Source of the DNA: Candidatus Planktophila sp.
GTDB lineage: Bacteria; Actinomycetota; Actinomycetes; Nanopelagicales; Nanopelagicaceae
NCBI GenBank assembly: GCA_003569185.1
Contig: BGOJ01000001.1
Span: 376,557 to 440,556 of the forward strand
DNA length: 64,000 bases
Reading direction: 5' to 3'
The first letter of the stretch is position 1, and every line of letters starts with the position of its first letter. The translations under genes were made by a program, and so were the position numbers. Shown here piece after piece: positions 1 through 9,372 of the stretch. The notes under the pieces were generated by a model. That model ran no database searches and had not been told where the DNA came from. It worked only from the letters and a program-made list of their open reading frames with translations.

Positions 1-744
1 TTAGCTGCTTTCGCTGATCGAGTAAGCATTACCCACGCAACCTATGATCAAATTCAATTAGCCCTAAATAATGCTGGGGTTTCAAAGGTTGATGGCATCC
101 TCTTTGATCTAGGTGTTTCATCGATGCAGTTAGATATGGCCGAGCGAGGTTTCTCCTACTCCCAGCAAGCCCCACTTGATATGCGAATGGATCAAAGTGA
201 TCGCATTACCGCATCTGAAATTCTTAATACCTACTCACATGGTCAGTTAGCAAAAATCCTGCAAAATTATGGTGAAGAGAAGTTTGCGAGCAAGATCGCT
301 GAAAACATAATTAAGGCACGAAATGCTGGCACCTTAAATACCACCACGGATTTAGCGCAGATTGTTAAAGATTCAATTCCAGCCCCAGCTCGTCGCACCG
401 GTGGAAACCCAGCAAAGCGAACCTTTCAAGCACTTCGTATTGAGGTTAATCAAGAGTTAGCGATCCTAGAACGAGCTATCCCGGCTGCTTTGGCGGCATT
501 AGCGGTGGGCGCTCGCCTAGTTGTGATGAGTTATCAATCCCTGGAGGATCGAATTGTTAAAAGTTTTTTCACGCAAGCTACCAAATCAAATACCCCACTT
601 GGACTTCCAGTTGAGCTACCAAACTCAGCTGCCGCATTTGAATTACTTCATAGTGGTAGTACTGCAGCAAATGAGGCGGAGCAGTTAAGCAACCCACGTT
701 CCCAATCGATGCGCTTGCGAGCTATCCAGCGAAGGAGTGCTTAA
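1..744 (+). CDS. rsmH: 16S rRNA (cytosine1402-N4)-methyltransferase RsmH, 5' end missing
   Basis: SAM-dependent enzyme that methylates N4 of C1402 in the 16S rRNA decoding centre. The reading frame is open from the first base, so the N-terminus with the SAM-binding glycine loop lies outside the window. Visible family signatures are FDLGVSSMQLD near base 105, the Arg/Lys-rich stretch before FQALRIEVNQEL, and the C-terminal PLGLPVELP. It is the first visible gene of the division/cell wall cluster; its stop codon shares one base with the ftsL start (TAATG), implying translational coupling. Identification is secure from motifs and position. Confidence 0.95.
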   Translation, partial: LAAFADRVSITHATYDQIQLALNNAGVSKVDGILFDLGVSSMQLDMAERGFSYSQQAPLDMRMDQSDRITASEILNTYSHGQLAKILQNYGEEKFASKIAENIIKARNAGTLNTTTDLAQIVKDSIPAPARRTGGNPAKRTFQALRIEVNQELAILERAIPAALAALAVGARLVVMSYQSLEDRIVKSFFTQATKSNTPLGLPVELPNSAAAFELLHSGSTAANEAEQLSNPRSQSMRLRAIQRRSA

Positions 745-1124
745 TGGCGATATTTGAATTAGCCCCGGCAATTAGGATCTCCACCAAAATTGTTAAAGCC
801 CAGACCAATAAAGCGGTTTTGCGATTAGCGCCAGAGATAAAAAATGGTGAGGTTGCAAACGATCGAACCTTTGTAGTTTTTCTGGCAACGATATTTACAG
901 CTGGCTTGTTGTCGCTACTGGTGATTAATACTGCGCTCGCACGGGATGCATTTGTGCTGGGAGAGCTAAAGCAGCAGGCACAACTACTAACAGATCAACG
1001 CGAAGCGATCTTGCAAGAGGTGGCAGCAAAATCTTCGCCAGATAAGTTGGCGCAAAGTGCTAGTGAGCTAGGCATGGTGGCATCTGGTAGTCCAAGATTT
1101 TTAGATATGTCGGTGGGTAAGTGA
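744..1124 (+). CDS. ftsL: Cell division protein FtsL-like
   Basis: Small bitopic protein of 126 residues. A basic N-terminal tail of about 40 residues faces the cytoplasm, one membrane segment spans roughly residues 43-65, and a heptad-like, Gln/Glu-rich coiled coil follows (about 68-96), ending in the FtsL-typical ASELGMV stretch (about 106-112). FtsL forms a complex with FtsQ and DivIC/FtsB that activates septal synthesis by FtsW-FtsI. Sequence conservation in this family is poor, so the call rests on topology, size and position between rsmH and ftsI. Confidence 0.85.
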   Translation: MAIFELAPAIRISTKIVKAQTNKAVLRLAPEIKNGEVANDRTFVVFLATIFTAGLLSLLVINTALARDAFVLGELKQQAQLLTDQREAILQEVAAKSSPDKLAQSASELGMVASGSPRFLDMSVGK

Positions 1125-2932
1125 TGAACCAACAATTACTTGTGCAGGATCGAATTCGAAAAATTGTGGCGATTGCAATTGTTATCTTCTTACTCTTTGG
1201 TCTGCGCCTAATTGAGATTCAAGCAATTAGAGCTAATGGATATGTGGAAAAAGCTGATACTGAATTAAGTAAGTCCGCCACTTTGCTGGCACCTAGAGGA
1301 ACTATTTATGACATTAATGGCGTGGAGCTAGCCAGATCGATCTCGGCTATGAATATCGCAGTTGATCAAACTGTAGTTAATGATCCAATTGCAGCAGCTT
1401 TGGTGATTGCACCAATCTTGGGAATGAGTCCAGCACAGTTAGCACCGCAATTAACTGGTGATCGAAGATATGTTTTAATCGCTAAAGATATTACGCCTGA
1501 AAAATGGCGGCAGGTTTATGAAGCAATTGGCGCCTATAACAGTGAGGTGTTAAAAACTAAGGAAGGCATCAGTAAGCGAATCGGCGGCTTTGTGCCAGAG
1601 CGAAGCTACATACGAGATTATCCAAGTGGGAAGTTAACATCCTCATTAGTTGGAATCATTAATGATCAAGGCTTTGGTGCATCTGGAATTGAAAGTAGTT
1701 TAAATGGCCTGCTATCTGGAGTAAATGGTAAGTATGTATATGCCAATGGTCGGGGAAATATAATTCCAGGATCAGAGCGAGTAAGTGTTGAAGCAAAATC
1801 TGGCACAAGTGTTCGGTTAACAATTGATCGAGATGTGCAGTGGGTAGCTCAGAATGCGATTAGCCAGGCGGTATCCGCATCAAGGGCACAATCTGGAACT
1901 GTGATTGTGATGGATCCAAAAACTGGCGCCATCTTGGCCCAAGCCAGTGCGCCAACCTTTGACCCAAGTGTTTCAAGTTCAATAACTTTAGATAAGCTAA
2001 AGAACCCAGCGGTGCAAGAGGTTTATGAACCTGGCTCAACTGGAAAAGTTATTACTGTTGCAGCTGCGCTAGAAGAAGGATTAGTTTCACCAGAATCAGT
2101 TTTCACAATCCCTTACAAAATGAAGGTAGCAGATCAATATTTTCATGATCATGAAAAACACCCAACCCAGCGATTAACTACCGCAGGTGTCTTAGCGGTT
2201 TCAAGTAATACTGGATCAATCCAGATCGGACAAAAACTAGGTAAAGATGTTTTATATGATTACCTTCGAAAGTTTGGTATCGGCGAGAGTACTAATTCAA
2301 AACTTCCGGGTGAATCAGCTGGAATTTTACATCCTGTTAAAAACTGGTCTGGTACCTCATTGCCAACAATTGCATTTGGTCAAGGTTATTCACTAACAGC
2401 TATGCAAGCGACCTCTGTATTTGCAACAATTGCAAATGATGGTGTGCGGGTTTCACCTTCAATACTTGCTGGCGTTGTTGATGAAAGCGGCAAGTACACA
2501 CCTGCTAAACCAAATGATTCAGTTCGAGTTCTTAGCTCACAAACTGCAACAGATATGCGAGCGATGATGGAGAGTGTGGTTTCCAGTAATGGAACTGCTC
2601 CGAGTGCGGCTATTTCAGGTTATCGAATTGCTGGAAAGACTGGAACTGCAAATCGATTCAACACCGCTTGTAAATGTTACAGCGGCTACACCGCATCCTT
2701 TATTGGCTTTGCACCAGCAGATGCGCCCAAGTATGTAATCAGTGTGACCATCCAAGATCCAAAAGGAATGCACTGGGGTGGGGCTTTAGCTGGACCAGTA
2801 TTTAAGAAGGTTATGAGTTTTGTTCTTCAAAGTGAGCGGGTGCAGCCAACCATCGCACCTAAAACCACATTTACATTAACTGAGGCTGCTCTTATGTCTT
2901 CAAAGAGTAAGAATGACAAGGCTGGTGCCTAG
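1124..2932 (+). CDS. ftsI: Septal peptidoglycan transpeptidase FtsI (class B PBP)
   Basis: Cross-links septal peptidoglycan with FtsW. It has one N-terminal membrane anchor (about residues 12-30), a dimerisation/pedestal domain, and a transpeptidase domain with all three penicillin-binding motifs: STGK (305-308, nucleophilic Ser), SSN (360-362) and KTGT (505-508). Length is 602 residues, usual for the family. I chose the ATG that overlaps the ftsL stop by one base (TGATG); a GTG lies three bases upstream. The CKCYSGYTASFIG segment after KTGT resembles other actinobacterial FtsI proteins. It could be called PBP2, but the cluster position favours FtsI. Confidence 0.95.
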   Translation: MNQQLLVQDRIRKIVAIAIVIFLLFGLRLIEIQAIRANGYVEKADTELSKSATLLAPRGTIYDINGVELARSISAMNIAVDQTVVNDPIAAALVIAPILGMSPAQLAPQLTGDRRYVLIAKDITPEKWRQVYEAIGAYNSEVLKTKEGISKRIGGFVPERSYIRDYPSGKLTSSLVGIINDQGFGASGIESSLNGLLSGVNGKYVYANGRGNIIPGSERVSVEAKSGTSVRLTIDRDVQWVAQNAISQAVSASRAQSGTVIVMDPKTGAILAQASAPTFDPSVSSSITLDKLKNPAVQEVYEPGSTGKVITVAAALEEGLVSPESVFTIPYKMKVADQYFHDHEKHPTQRLTTAGVLAVSSNTGSIQIGQKLGKDVLYDYLRKFGIGESTNSKLPGESAGILHPVKNWSGTSLPTIAFGQGYSLTAMQATSVFATIANDGVRVSPSILAGVVDESGKYTPAKPNDSVRVLSSQTATDMRAMMESVVSSNGTAPSAAISGYRIAGKTGTANRFNTACKCYSGYTASFIGFAPADAPKYVISVTIQDPKGMHWGGALAGPVFKKVMSFVLQSERVQPTIAPKTTFTLTEAALMSSKSKNDKAGA

Positions 2933-2934
2933 TT

Positions 2935-4401
2935 ATGAGAATTATTCCTGGCTCATCATTGGCAAAATCTTTAATGGAGTTTGATTCAAAGATATTTAAT
3001 CAGCAGGTAGTTATTAGTGGGGTTTCAATTAATGCGCAAAAGGTAGTACCTGGGGATCTATTTATTGCCTTTGCTGGAGCCAATACACATGGTATTTCCT
3101 ATTTAGAGCAGGCGATAAGTAATGGCGCAGTTGCGGTTTTAAGTGATAAAAAGATTGAAGCTTCAATTCCATCCTTCATACATCCAAAGCCTCGTGAGGT
3201 TGTTGGCGCAATCTCTGCTTGGTTGTATGGACACCCATTTGAAAGCTTGAAAGCAGTTGGAATCACTGGCACTAATGGAAAGACAACTACTGCAAATTTA
3301 GTGAAACAAATCTGGCAACTGAATTCAATCAAGTCAGGATTAATTGGAACACTTGGTGTTGAGATAGCCGATGATAAATTAGAAACTGCGCGAACCACAC
3401 CTGAGGCTGATGATCTGCAGGCAATTGCTGCGGCAATGGTTGAGCAAGGATGTAAAAATCTGGTGATGGAGGTTAGTAGCCATGCGATTGATCAAGGCCG
3501 CATTAAAGGCGCGAACTATGAGGTTGTAGCTTTTTCTAACCTAACCCAAGATCACTTGGATTATCACCTAAGTATGGAAAATTACTTTCAAGCAAAAGCG
3601 AATCTATTTGCAGCAGAGTATGCAAAAGTGGCAGTAATCAATATTGATGATTCATATGGAAAGAAATTATCGAAACAAGTAAAGATTCCAGTAGTTACAG
3701 TATCGCGTAAAGACTCAACCGCCGATTGGTATTTAGCAAAAGCTGAGATTAAAAATGGGCTCTACCAAGTTGAGATTAAGAGTAAATCTGGTGAGAGCTT
3801 AAGTGAAAACTTTGCATTACTTGGAGATTACAATTTAGATAATCTACTTCTAGCAGTGGCAATTGTTTCTTCTGCAGGTTTATCACTAGACAAAATTGCA
3901 TCCACGATAAGCAAATTACAGAGTGTGCCTGGCAGACTGGAGAGTGTTAACGCTGGTCAGAGATTTACCGCTTTAGTTGATTATGCCCATACGCCAGATG
4001 CCGTGGAACGAGTTATTGCAACTGTAAAATCAGCGACTAGTGGAAAAATAATTGGCGTGCTTGGCTGTGGCGGAGATAGAGATGCTAGTAAGCGCTCACT
4101 CATGGGTCATGCGCTATTTAACGGATGTGATCTTGCAATATTTACTAGCGATAATCCAAGGAGTGAATCAGCCGAGGTTATTTTGAAGCAAATGACTGCG
4201 GGAATAGATCTTGGTAAAAAAGGATTGGTTGAAATAGATCGAAAAAGTGCAATTGATTTAGCGATTAAAAATGCTCAAAGTGGTGATGTGGTTTTGTTGA
4301 TGGGTAAGGGTCATGAGAGCGGGCAAGAGGTAAATTCAGTAGTCACACCATTTGACGATCGAGTTGAATTAGCTGAATCAATCAAGCGATTGGCTCGTTG
4401 A
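2935..4401 (+). CDS. murE: UDP-MurNAc-L-Ala-D-Glu: meso-diaminopimelate ligase MurE
   Basis: Cytoplasmic Mur ligase adding the third stem-peptide residue with ATP. The P-loop GITGTNGKTTT lies at residues 109-119, the carbamylated-Lys region QAKANLF near 219-225, and the specificity motif DNPR at 406-409. DNPR is the signature of meso-diaminopimelate-adding enzymes (lysine-adding enzymes differ here), so the wall is predicted to be the mDAP type. Length 488 is typical. It starts two bases after the ftsI stop. Confidence 0.96.
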   Translation: MRIIPGSSLAKSLMEFDSKIFNQQVVISGVSINAQKVVPGDLFIAFAGANTHGISYLEQAISNGAVAVLSDKKIEASIPSFIHPKPREVVGAISAWLYGHPFESLKAVGITGTNGKTTTANLVKQIWQLNSIKSGLIGTLGVEIADDKLETARTTPEADDLQAIAAAMVEQGCKNLVMEVSSHAIDQGRIKGANYEVVAFSNLTQDHLDYHLSMENYFQAKANLFAAEYAKVAVINIDDSYGKKLSKQVKIPVVTVSRKDSTADWYLAKAEIKNGLYQVEIKSKSGESLSENFALLGDYNLDNLLLAVAIVSSAGLSLDKIASTISKLQSVPGRLESVNAGQRFTALVDYAHTPDAVERVIATVKSATSGKIIGVLGCGGDRDASKRSLMGHALFNGCDLAIFTSDNPRSESAEVILKQMTAGIDLGKKGLVEIDRKSAIDLAIKNAQSGDVVLLMGKGHESGQEVNSVVTPFDDRVELAESIKRLAR

Positions 4402-5780
4402 TGCTAAAAATAACAGCAGCTGAATTTGCCAAAATAGTCTCAGGTCAGCTTCATGAAATCTCTGAGTCGACAATGATCGATCAGGTCCCGGTTATTAACT
4501 CAAAAAGTGCAACAAAGAGTTCATTTTTTGTTGCCTTTAAAGGCGAGCAGGTGGATGGGCACAATTTTGTCAGCGAAGCAATTAATCTAGGAGCAAAGTT
4601 TGCCTTAGTTAGCAAACCTGTAGCCGAACCACATGTTTTAGTAGCTGATACTGGTAAGGCTTTGATTGATTTAGCAATCTACCTTCGATCAAAATTACCT
4701 GAATTGAAAATTGTCGGTATCACAGGCTCACAGGGTAAGACCACGACAAAAGAGTTCTTGAACTCAATTCTTAAACTTGAAGGTGAAACTGTAGCAACGG
4801 CTGGAAATTTCAATACAGATATCGGTGTACCACTGACCCTCTTGCGTTGCAATGAACAAACCAAGTTTTGTATTTTGGAGATGGGTGCAAGACACTCCGG
4901 TGACATTGCAAAGTTAACAAAAATAGCCAAACCAAATGTTGGAGTAGTACTAGTTGTAGGCACTGCACATATTGGTGAATTTGGTTCAGTTGAGGCAATC
5001 GCTAAGACCAAAGCTGAATTAATAATTAATTTGCCGGCTAATTCAACTGCAGTGCTGGGAAGTTATGATGCTTATACGCCGAAGATGGCTGATTCTTTGG
5101 AGTTAAAGAAAGTTTTATTCGGAGATAATCAAAATGTTAGGGCTGCTGATTTAGAGATGCATGGTGGATATGCCCACTTTGATTTGGTTACTCCAGCTGG
5201 CAGAAATCCGGTTTCTTTGCAGGTTTTAGGTGAACACCAAGTTCCTAATGCTCTTGCTGCCGCAGCCGCAGCTTTTGCTTTAGGAGTTGTTAATGAAAAT
5301 ATTGCAGTGGGTTTAACAACTGCAGCTTTGGATAGTAAATGGCGGATGCAAATAGAGGAGATCAACGGCATTCATTTGATTCATGATTATTACAACGCCA
5401 ATCCGGAGAGCATGAAGGCTGCTTTAAAAACTTTAATTTTATTAAGTCAGGAAAGTGGCGGGGCTAGTTGGGCAATTCTCGGCAAAATGCATGAATTGGG
5501 AGATACTGAGGCAGCTGGCCACAAAGAGGTTACTGCGTACTCCCGGGAAATAGGCGTTGATCACCTGCTGGCTGTGGCCACTGATCTTTATAAAGAGATT
5601 GAGGATCAATCTGATTCTGAACATATGCTCCTACATAACTGCCCAAACCCTGATTCTGTTTTACAGTTGGTCGATAATCTTTCTGTTGGAGATGTAATTT
5701 TACTGAAAGCATCGCGCTCAGAGAGGTTTGAAGATTTAGCAAATGCGATTAAGGCCAAACTGATTGGAGATCAGAAGTGA
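4401..5780 (+). CDS. murF: UDP-MurNAc-tripeptide: D-Ala-D-Ala ligase MurF
   Basis: Adds the D-Ala-D-Ala dipeptide to complete the UDP-MurNAc-pentapeptide. The ATP-binding motif GITGSQGKTTT is at about residues 106-116, followed by the family's NFNTDIGVPLTLL and the central domain motif HDYYNANPESM. It has 459 residues from the ATG that overlaps the murE stop by one base (TGATG); a TTG start three bases upstream is possible. It belongs to the same tightly overlapping operon. Confidence 0.95.
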   Translation: MLKITAAEFAKIVSGQLHEISESTMIDQVPVINSKSATKSSFFVAFKGEQVDGHNFVSEAINLGAKFALVSKPVAEPHVLVADTGKALIDLAIYLRSKLPELKIVGITGSQGKTTTKEFLNSILKLEGETVATAGNFNTDIGVPLTLLRCNEQTKFCILEMGARHSGDIAKLTKIAKPNVGVVLVVGTAHIGEFGSVEAIAKTKAELIINLPANSTAVLGSYDAYTPKMADSLELKKVLFGDNQNVRAADLEMHGGYAHFDLVTPAGRNPVSLQVLGEHQVPNALAAAAAAFALGVVNENIAVGLTTAALDSKWRMQIEEINGIHLIHDYYNANPESMKAALKTLILLSQESGGASWAILGKMHELGDTEAAGHKEVTAYSREIGVDHLLAVATDLYKEIEDQSDSEHMLLHNCPNPDSVLQLVDNLSVGDVILLKASRSERFEDLANAIKAKLIGDQK

Positions 5781-6835
5781 AAGGCATATTACTTTCAGGA
5801 GCCATTTCTGCGATATTTGCATTTTTTGCCACTCCAGCATTAATTAAATTGCTAGCTAAAAAAGGTTACGGCCAAATTATTAGAGATGATGGTCCAACTA
5901 CTCATCATGTTAAGCGCGGCACTCCTACTATGGGTGGAATTTCCTTAATTACTGCAGCTATTACTGGATATTTTGCAAGTCATTTACTAACTGGTGTGCC
6001 AGCCACAACTTCAGCACTTCTAGTATTAGCCCTGATTGTTGGATTGGGTTTTGTCGGATTCTTAGATGACTGGCTAAAGGTTGCCAAGCAAAAATCTATG
6101 GGTTTAAATGCAAAGCAAAAACTATTAGGACAAGCAATAGTGGCTGGTTCATTTGCATATGCTGGGTTGCAATTCCCAGATAAAAATGGATTAACACCTA
6201 TTTCCATGAATCTATCAACCGTTAGAGATACTTCAATAAAACTTGGAATGGTCCTGGTAATAGTTTGGGTTATCTTGATGGTGCTAGGAACGAGTAACGG
6301 CGTGAATTTAACAGATGGCTTAGATGGTTTGGCCACTGGGGCTGCAGTAATGGTGTTCACATCTTTTATTTTGATTGGCGTTTGGGAGTTTGGCCAAAGC
6401 TGTGCTGTCTCTCCGGGCCTAAAATGTTATGAGGTTAGAGATCCATTGGATCTGGCAGTTTTAGCCGCAGCACTTGCAGGAGCTTGTGGTGGTTTCTTAT
6501 GGTGGAATGCTTCGCCCGCAAAAATATTTATGGGAGATGTTGGATCATTAGCGCTAGGTGGAGCACTTGCTGGAATTGCAATTACCTTAAGAACTCAACT
6601 GCTTCTTGTAGTTCTTGGATTTATTTTTGTTTTGATTACATCATCAGTTATTTTGCAAGTGGCCTACTTCAAGATTTCTGGCGGTAAACGGATCTTCAAG
6701 ATGGCTCCACTTCAACATCATTTTGAGTTGATGGGCTGGGGCGAGGTAACAATCGTTATTAGGTTTTGGATCATTGCCAGCCTTGGTGTTGCAGCAGGTT
6801 TAGGTCTCTTCTATGCCCAATGGGTTGTTTCCTAG
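5777..6835 (+). CDS. mraY: Phospho-MurNAc-pentapeptide translocase MraY
   Basis: Polytopic membrane enzyme (about ten segments) that transfers phospho-MurNAc-pentapeptide to undecaprenyl phosphate, giving lipid I. Key motifs are the catalytic DD pair in GFLDDWLKV (97-98), NLTDGLDG (177-184), MGDVGSLALGG, and HHFELMGWGE near the C-terminus. Length 352 is normal. The start is GTG, overlapping the murF stop by four bases (GTGA), which supports coupling. Confidence 0.97.
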   Translation: MKGILLSGAISAIFAFFATPALIKLLAKKGYGQIIRDDGPTTHHVKRGTPTMGGISLITAAITGYFASHLLTGVPATTSALLVLALIVGLGFVGFLDDWLKVAKQKSMGLNAKQKLLGQAIVAGSFAYAGLQFPDKNGLTPISMNLSTVRDTSIKLGMVLVIVWVILMVLGTSNGVNLTDGLDGLATGAAVMVFTSFILIGVWEFGQSCAVSPGLKCYEVRDPLDLAVLAAALAGACGGFLWWNASPAKIFMGDVGSLALGGALAGIAITLRTQLLLVVLGFIFVLITSSVILQVAYFKISGGKRIFKMAPLQHHFELMGWGEVTIVIRFWIIASLGVAAGLGLFYAQWVVS

Positions 6836-6836
6836 C

Positions 6837-8186
6837 ATGAGCTATGTTTCAGAATTAGCTGGAAAAAAATGCTTGGTGATCGGCGCGGGTGTTACAGGTC
6901 AGGCTGTTGATAAAGCATTAAAGAAATTTGGGGCGATCTCATATCTTTTTGATGAAAAAACAAATTCAAAGTTAAAAGTAATTGACCAAATTCCGCAGGA
7001 GATAGATTTCGCTGTGGTCTCACCAGGCTGGCGAGCCGATCATCCAGTATTACTAAATCTGAAAAATTCAGGAGTTGAAATTATTGGTGAGGTTGATTTT
7101 GCATGGAAAATTAAAGAGGTAATTGCGCCAAGTCAAAAGTGGGTTGCCTTAACCGGTACTAATGGCAAAACCACCACAATCAAAATGGTGGAATCGATAT
7201 TTAAGAGTGCAAAAATCAATGGCGCAGCCTGCGGCAACGTTGGTCAAACCGTTATTGAATCTGTAATGCAAGAGCCTGCTCTAGATTACTTGGCCTTAGA
7301 GTTGTCATCTTTTCAAATTCATTGGAGTGAATTACCTAAATATGAGTCGGTAGCACTTCTTAATATTGCTGAGGATCACATCGACTGGCATGGGAACTTT
7401 GATAATTATGCGCAAGCAAAACTAAAACTTCTTAAGCAAGCAAAGAAATCATTTGTTAATAAATCCGACAAAGTGTTGTCAACCAAAGTTCAAAGTGGAT
7501 CAGTAATTTGGTTTTCACTTGACACACCTCAGCCAGGTGAATTAGGAGTGGTGGAGAACCTATTAATCGACCGAGCTTTTTCTCCTTCACCAAGTGAAGC
7601 AAATGAGATATCAGAGCTTGTAGATATCACTCCAACTGTGCCTCACAACATCATGAATGCATTGGCTGCATCCGCACTTGTGTTATCGCTAGGGGTTAAA
7701 TACCAAGCTATTAAAGATGGATTAAAGAATTTTTCAACAGATCACCATCGCATGGAGTTGGTTCTAAGTAAGGATGAAATAAATTGGGTTGATGATTCAA
7801 AGGCAACGAATCCTCATGCTGCTATTGCATCGCTACTTTCATATTTTAATGTCATTTGGATTGCTGGTGGTCTAGCAAAGGGTGCCAGTATGGATGAGTT
7901 GGCCAAAAGGGCCGGAAGCCGGATTAAATCAATAATTCTTATTGGCCAAGACCGAGAGATCATCGCCCAGGCATTCGCTCAGTACTCACCAACTACGCAA
8001 TTAGTAAGAGTTGATCAAAGTGGCGATGCAAAACAACTGATGAAAGATGTCGTAGCCCAGGCGAAAAAAACCGCAAAATCTGGTGACACCGTTTTATTAG
8101 CTCCTGCCTGTGCATCAATGGATCAGTTTGATTCATATGTGGAACGTGGCCAATTATTCGCCCAAGCCATTAAAGAGTTGGTTTAA
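6837..8186 (+). CDS. murD: UDP-MurNAc-L-Ala: D-glutamate ligase MurD
   Basis: Adds D-glutamate to UDP-MurNAc-L-Ala. The N-terminal Rossmann-like domain carries LVIGAGVTGQA, and the P-loop LTGTNGKTTT lies near residues 105-114; LELSSFQI and NIAEDHIDWH follow as expected. I start it at the ATG one base after the mraY stop; an in-frame ATG 24 bases earlier, inside mraY, adds residues with no family match. Length is 449 residues. Confidence 0.95.
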   Translation: MSYVSELAGKKCLVIGAGVTGQAVDKALKKFGAISYLFDEKTNSKLKVIDQIPQEIDFAVVSPGWRADHPVLLNLKNSGVEIIGEVDFAWKIKEVIAPSQKWVALTGTNGKTTTIKMVESIFKSAKINGAACGNVGQTVIESVMQEPALDYLALELSSFQIHWSELPKYESVALLNIAEDHIDWHGNFDNYAQAKLKLLKQAKKSFVNKSDKVLSTKVQSGSVIWFSLDTPQPGELGVVENLLIDRAFSPSPSEANEISELVDITPTVPHNIMNALAASALVLSLGVKYQAIKDGLKNFSTDHHRMELVLSKDEINWVDDSKATNPHAAIASLLSYFNVIWIAGGLAKGASMDELAKRAGSRIKSIILIGQDREIIAQAFAQYSPTTQLVRVDQSGDAKQLMKDVVAQAKKTAKSGDTVLLAPACASMDQFDSYVERGQLFAQAIKELV

Positions 8187-8187
8187 C

Positions 8188-9372
8188 ATGAGTAGCAATC
8201 TAACTATCAAGAAATACTCAAGAATTTTGGCAAGACCAGAAATTCCTTATTACCTGATTATCTGGAGCACAGTTTTCCTATCCGCATTGGGTTTAACCAT
8301 GGTTCTATCCTCTTCCACCGTCACTTCGCTGCAAGAAAACGGAAATGCTTATGCAATATTTTTGCGTCAGTTTTTCTTCTTGGGTCTAGGTAGCTTTGCA
8401 TTTTATTGGGCATTTAAAGTTCAAGGAGCCGTTTGGCCAAGAATTGCTCGGTATGCACTGTCAATTTCAATTGTGATTTTGTTGTTGCCATTTGTTCCAT
8501 TTTTAGGAAAGAATATAAATGGTAATAGAAACTGGATTGAGATTGCTGGATTCACTTTGCAACCTTCAGAGTTTGCCAAGCTACTTCTTATTCTGTGGTG
8601 TGCATTGCAATTACGAAGAATTGGTGAATACGCCGGGAAGAAATCACCATTTCGATTGATAGCTCCAGGTTTAGCCGTGGTCGAGGTATTGATTATGTTT
8701 GAGCGTGATCTGGGTACTGCGCTGTTGGTTTTAATAATATTTACCGGAATATTGTTTATTTCAGGTGCGCCGATGAAACATTTCCTTGGGATAGGAATTT
8801 TTGCAGTTGTTGTTGGTGGCGCTTTTGTGTTGAGCAGCAATTATCGAATGAGCAGATTTGCTGCATTATTTGATCCATTTGATGAAAAGTATTACAAGTT
8901 TTCTGGATGGCAACCTGCACACAGCATCATGGGCTTAGCCAGCGGCGGTTTATGGGGAAGTGGACTAGGAGCGAGCAAACAGAAGTGGGCAAATTTAGCT
9001 GAAGCGCATACAGATTTTATTTTTTCAGTCATTGGCGAAGAGTTAGGCTTGTTAGGCACCTTATTGGTATTAGTTCTCTACGCAGCATTAATTTATTCGA
9101 TCCTAAGAGTTGCATTAAAAACTAAGGATGATTTCTCTAGATATGCCACTGCTGGAGTTGCGTGTTGGTTTATTGCCCAAGTGACAATAAATATTGGATC
9201 CGTAACCTCATTATTACCTGTAATTGGCGTTACCTTGCCACTTATTTCTTATGGCGGTTCATCATTACTAGCCAACTTAATTGCAATTGGCTATGTATTA
9301 GGTGTTGCCCGGAGAACTCCAGAGATTTCAGAGGGCATAAAGCTCAGTCGGATGAGAAAATCAAGCCAATGA
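8188..9372 (+). CDS. ftsW: Septal peptidoglycan glycosyltransferase FtsW (SEDS family)
   Basis: Polytopic SEDS polymerase that polymerises lipid II at the septum with FtsI. It has about ten hydrophobic segments. Diagnostic stretches are NGNRNWIEI, LQPSEFAKL, the loop SGGLWGSGLGASKQKW, AHTDFIFSVIGEELG, and the C-terminal PLISYGGSS. The start is the ATG one base after the murD stop, preferred to an in-frame ATG inside murD, giving 394 residues. RodA is the alternative family member, but its position between murD and murG indicates FtsW. Confidence 0.95.
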   Translation: MSSNLTIKKYSRILARPEIPYYLIIWSTVFLSALGLTMVLSSSTVTSLQENGNAYAIFLRQFFFLGLGSFAFYWAFKVQGAVWPRIARYALSISIVILLLPFVPFLGKNINGNRNWIEIAGFTLQPSEFAKLLLILWCALQLRRIGEYAGKKSPFRLIAPGLAVVEVLIMFERDLGTALLVLIIFTGILFISGAPMKHFLGIGIFAVVVGGAFVLSSNYRMSRFAALFDPFDEKYYKFSGWQPAHSIMGLASGGLWGSGLGASKQKWANLAEAHTDFIFSVIGEELGLLGTLLVLVLYAALIYSILRVALKTKDDFSRYATAGVACWFIAQVTINIGSVTSLLPVIGVTLPLISYGGSSLLANLIAIGYVLGVARRTPEISEGIKLSRMRKSSQ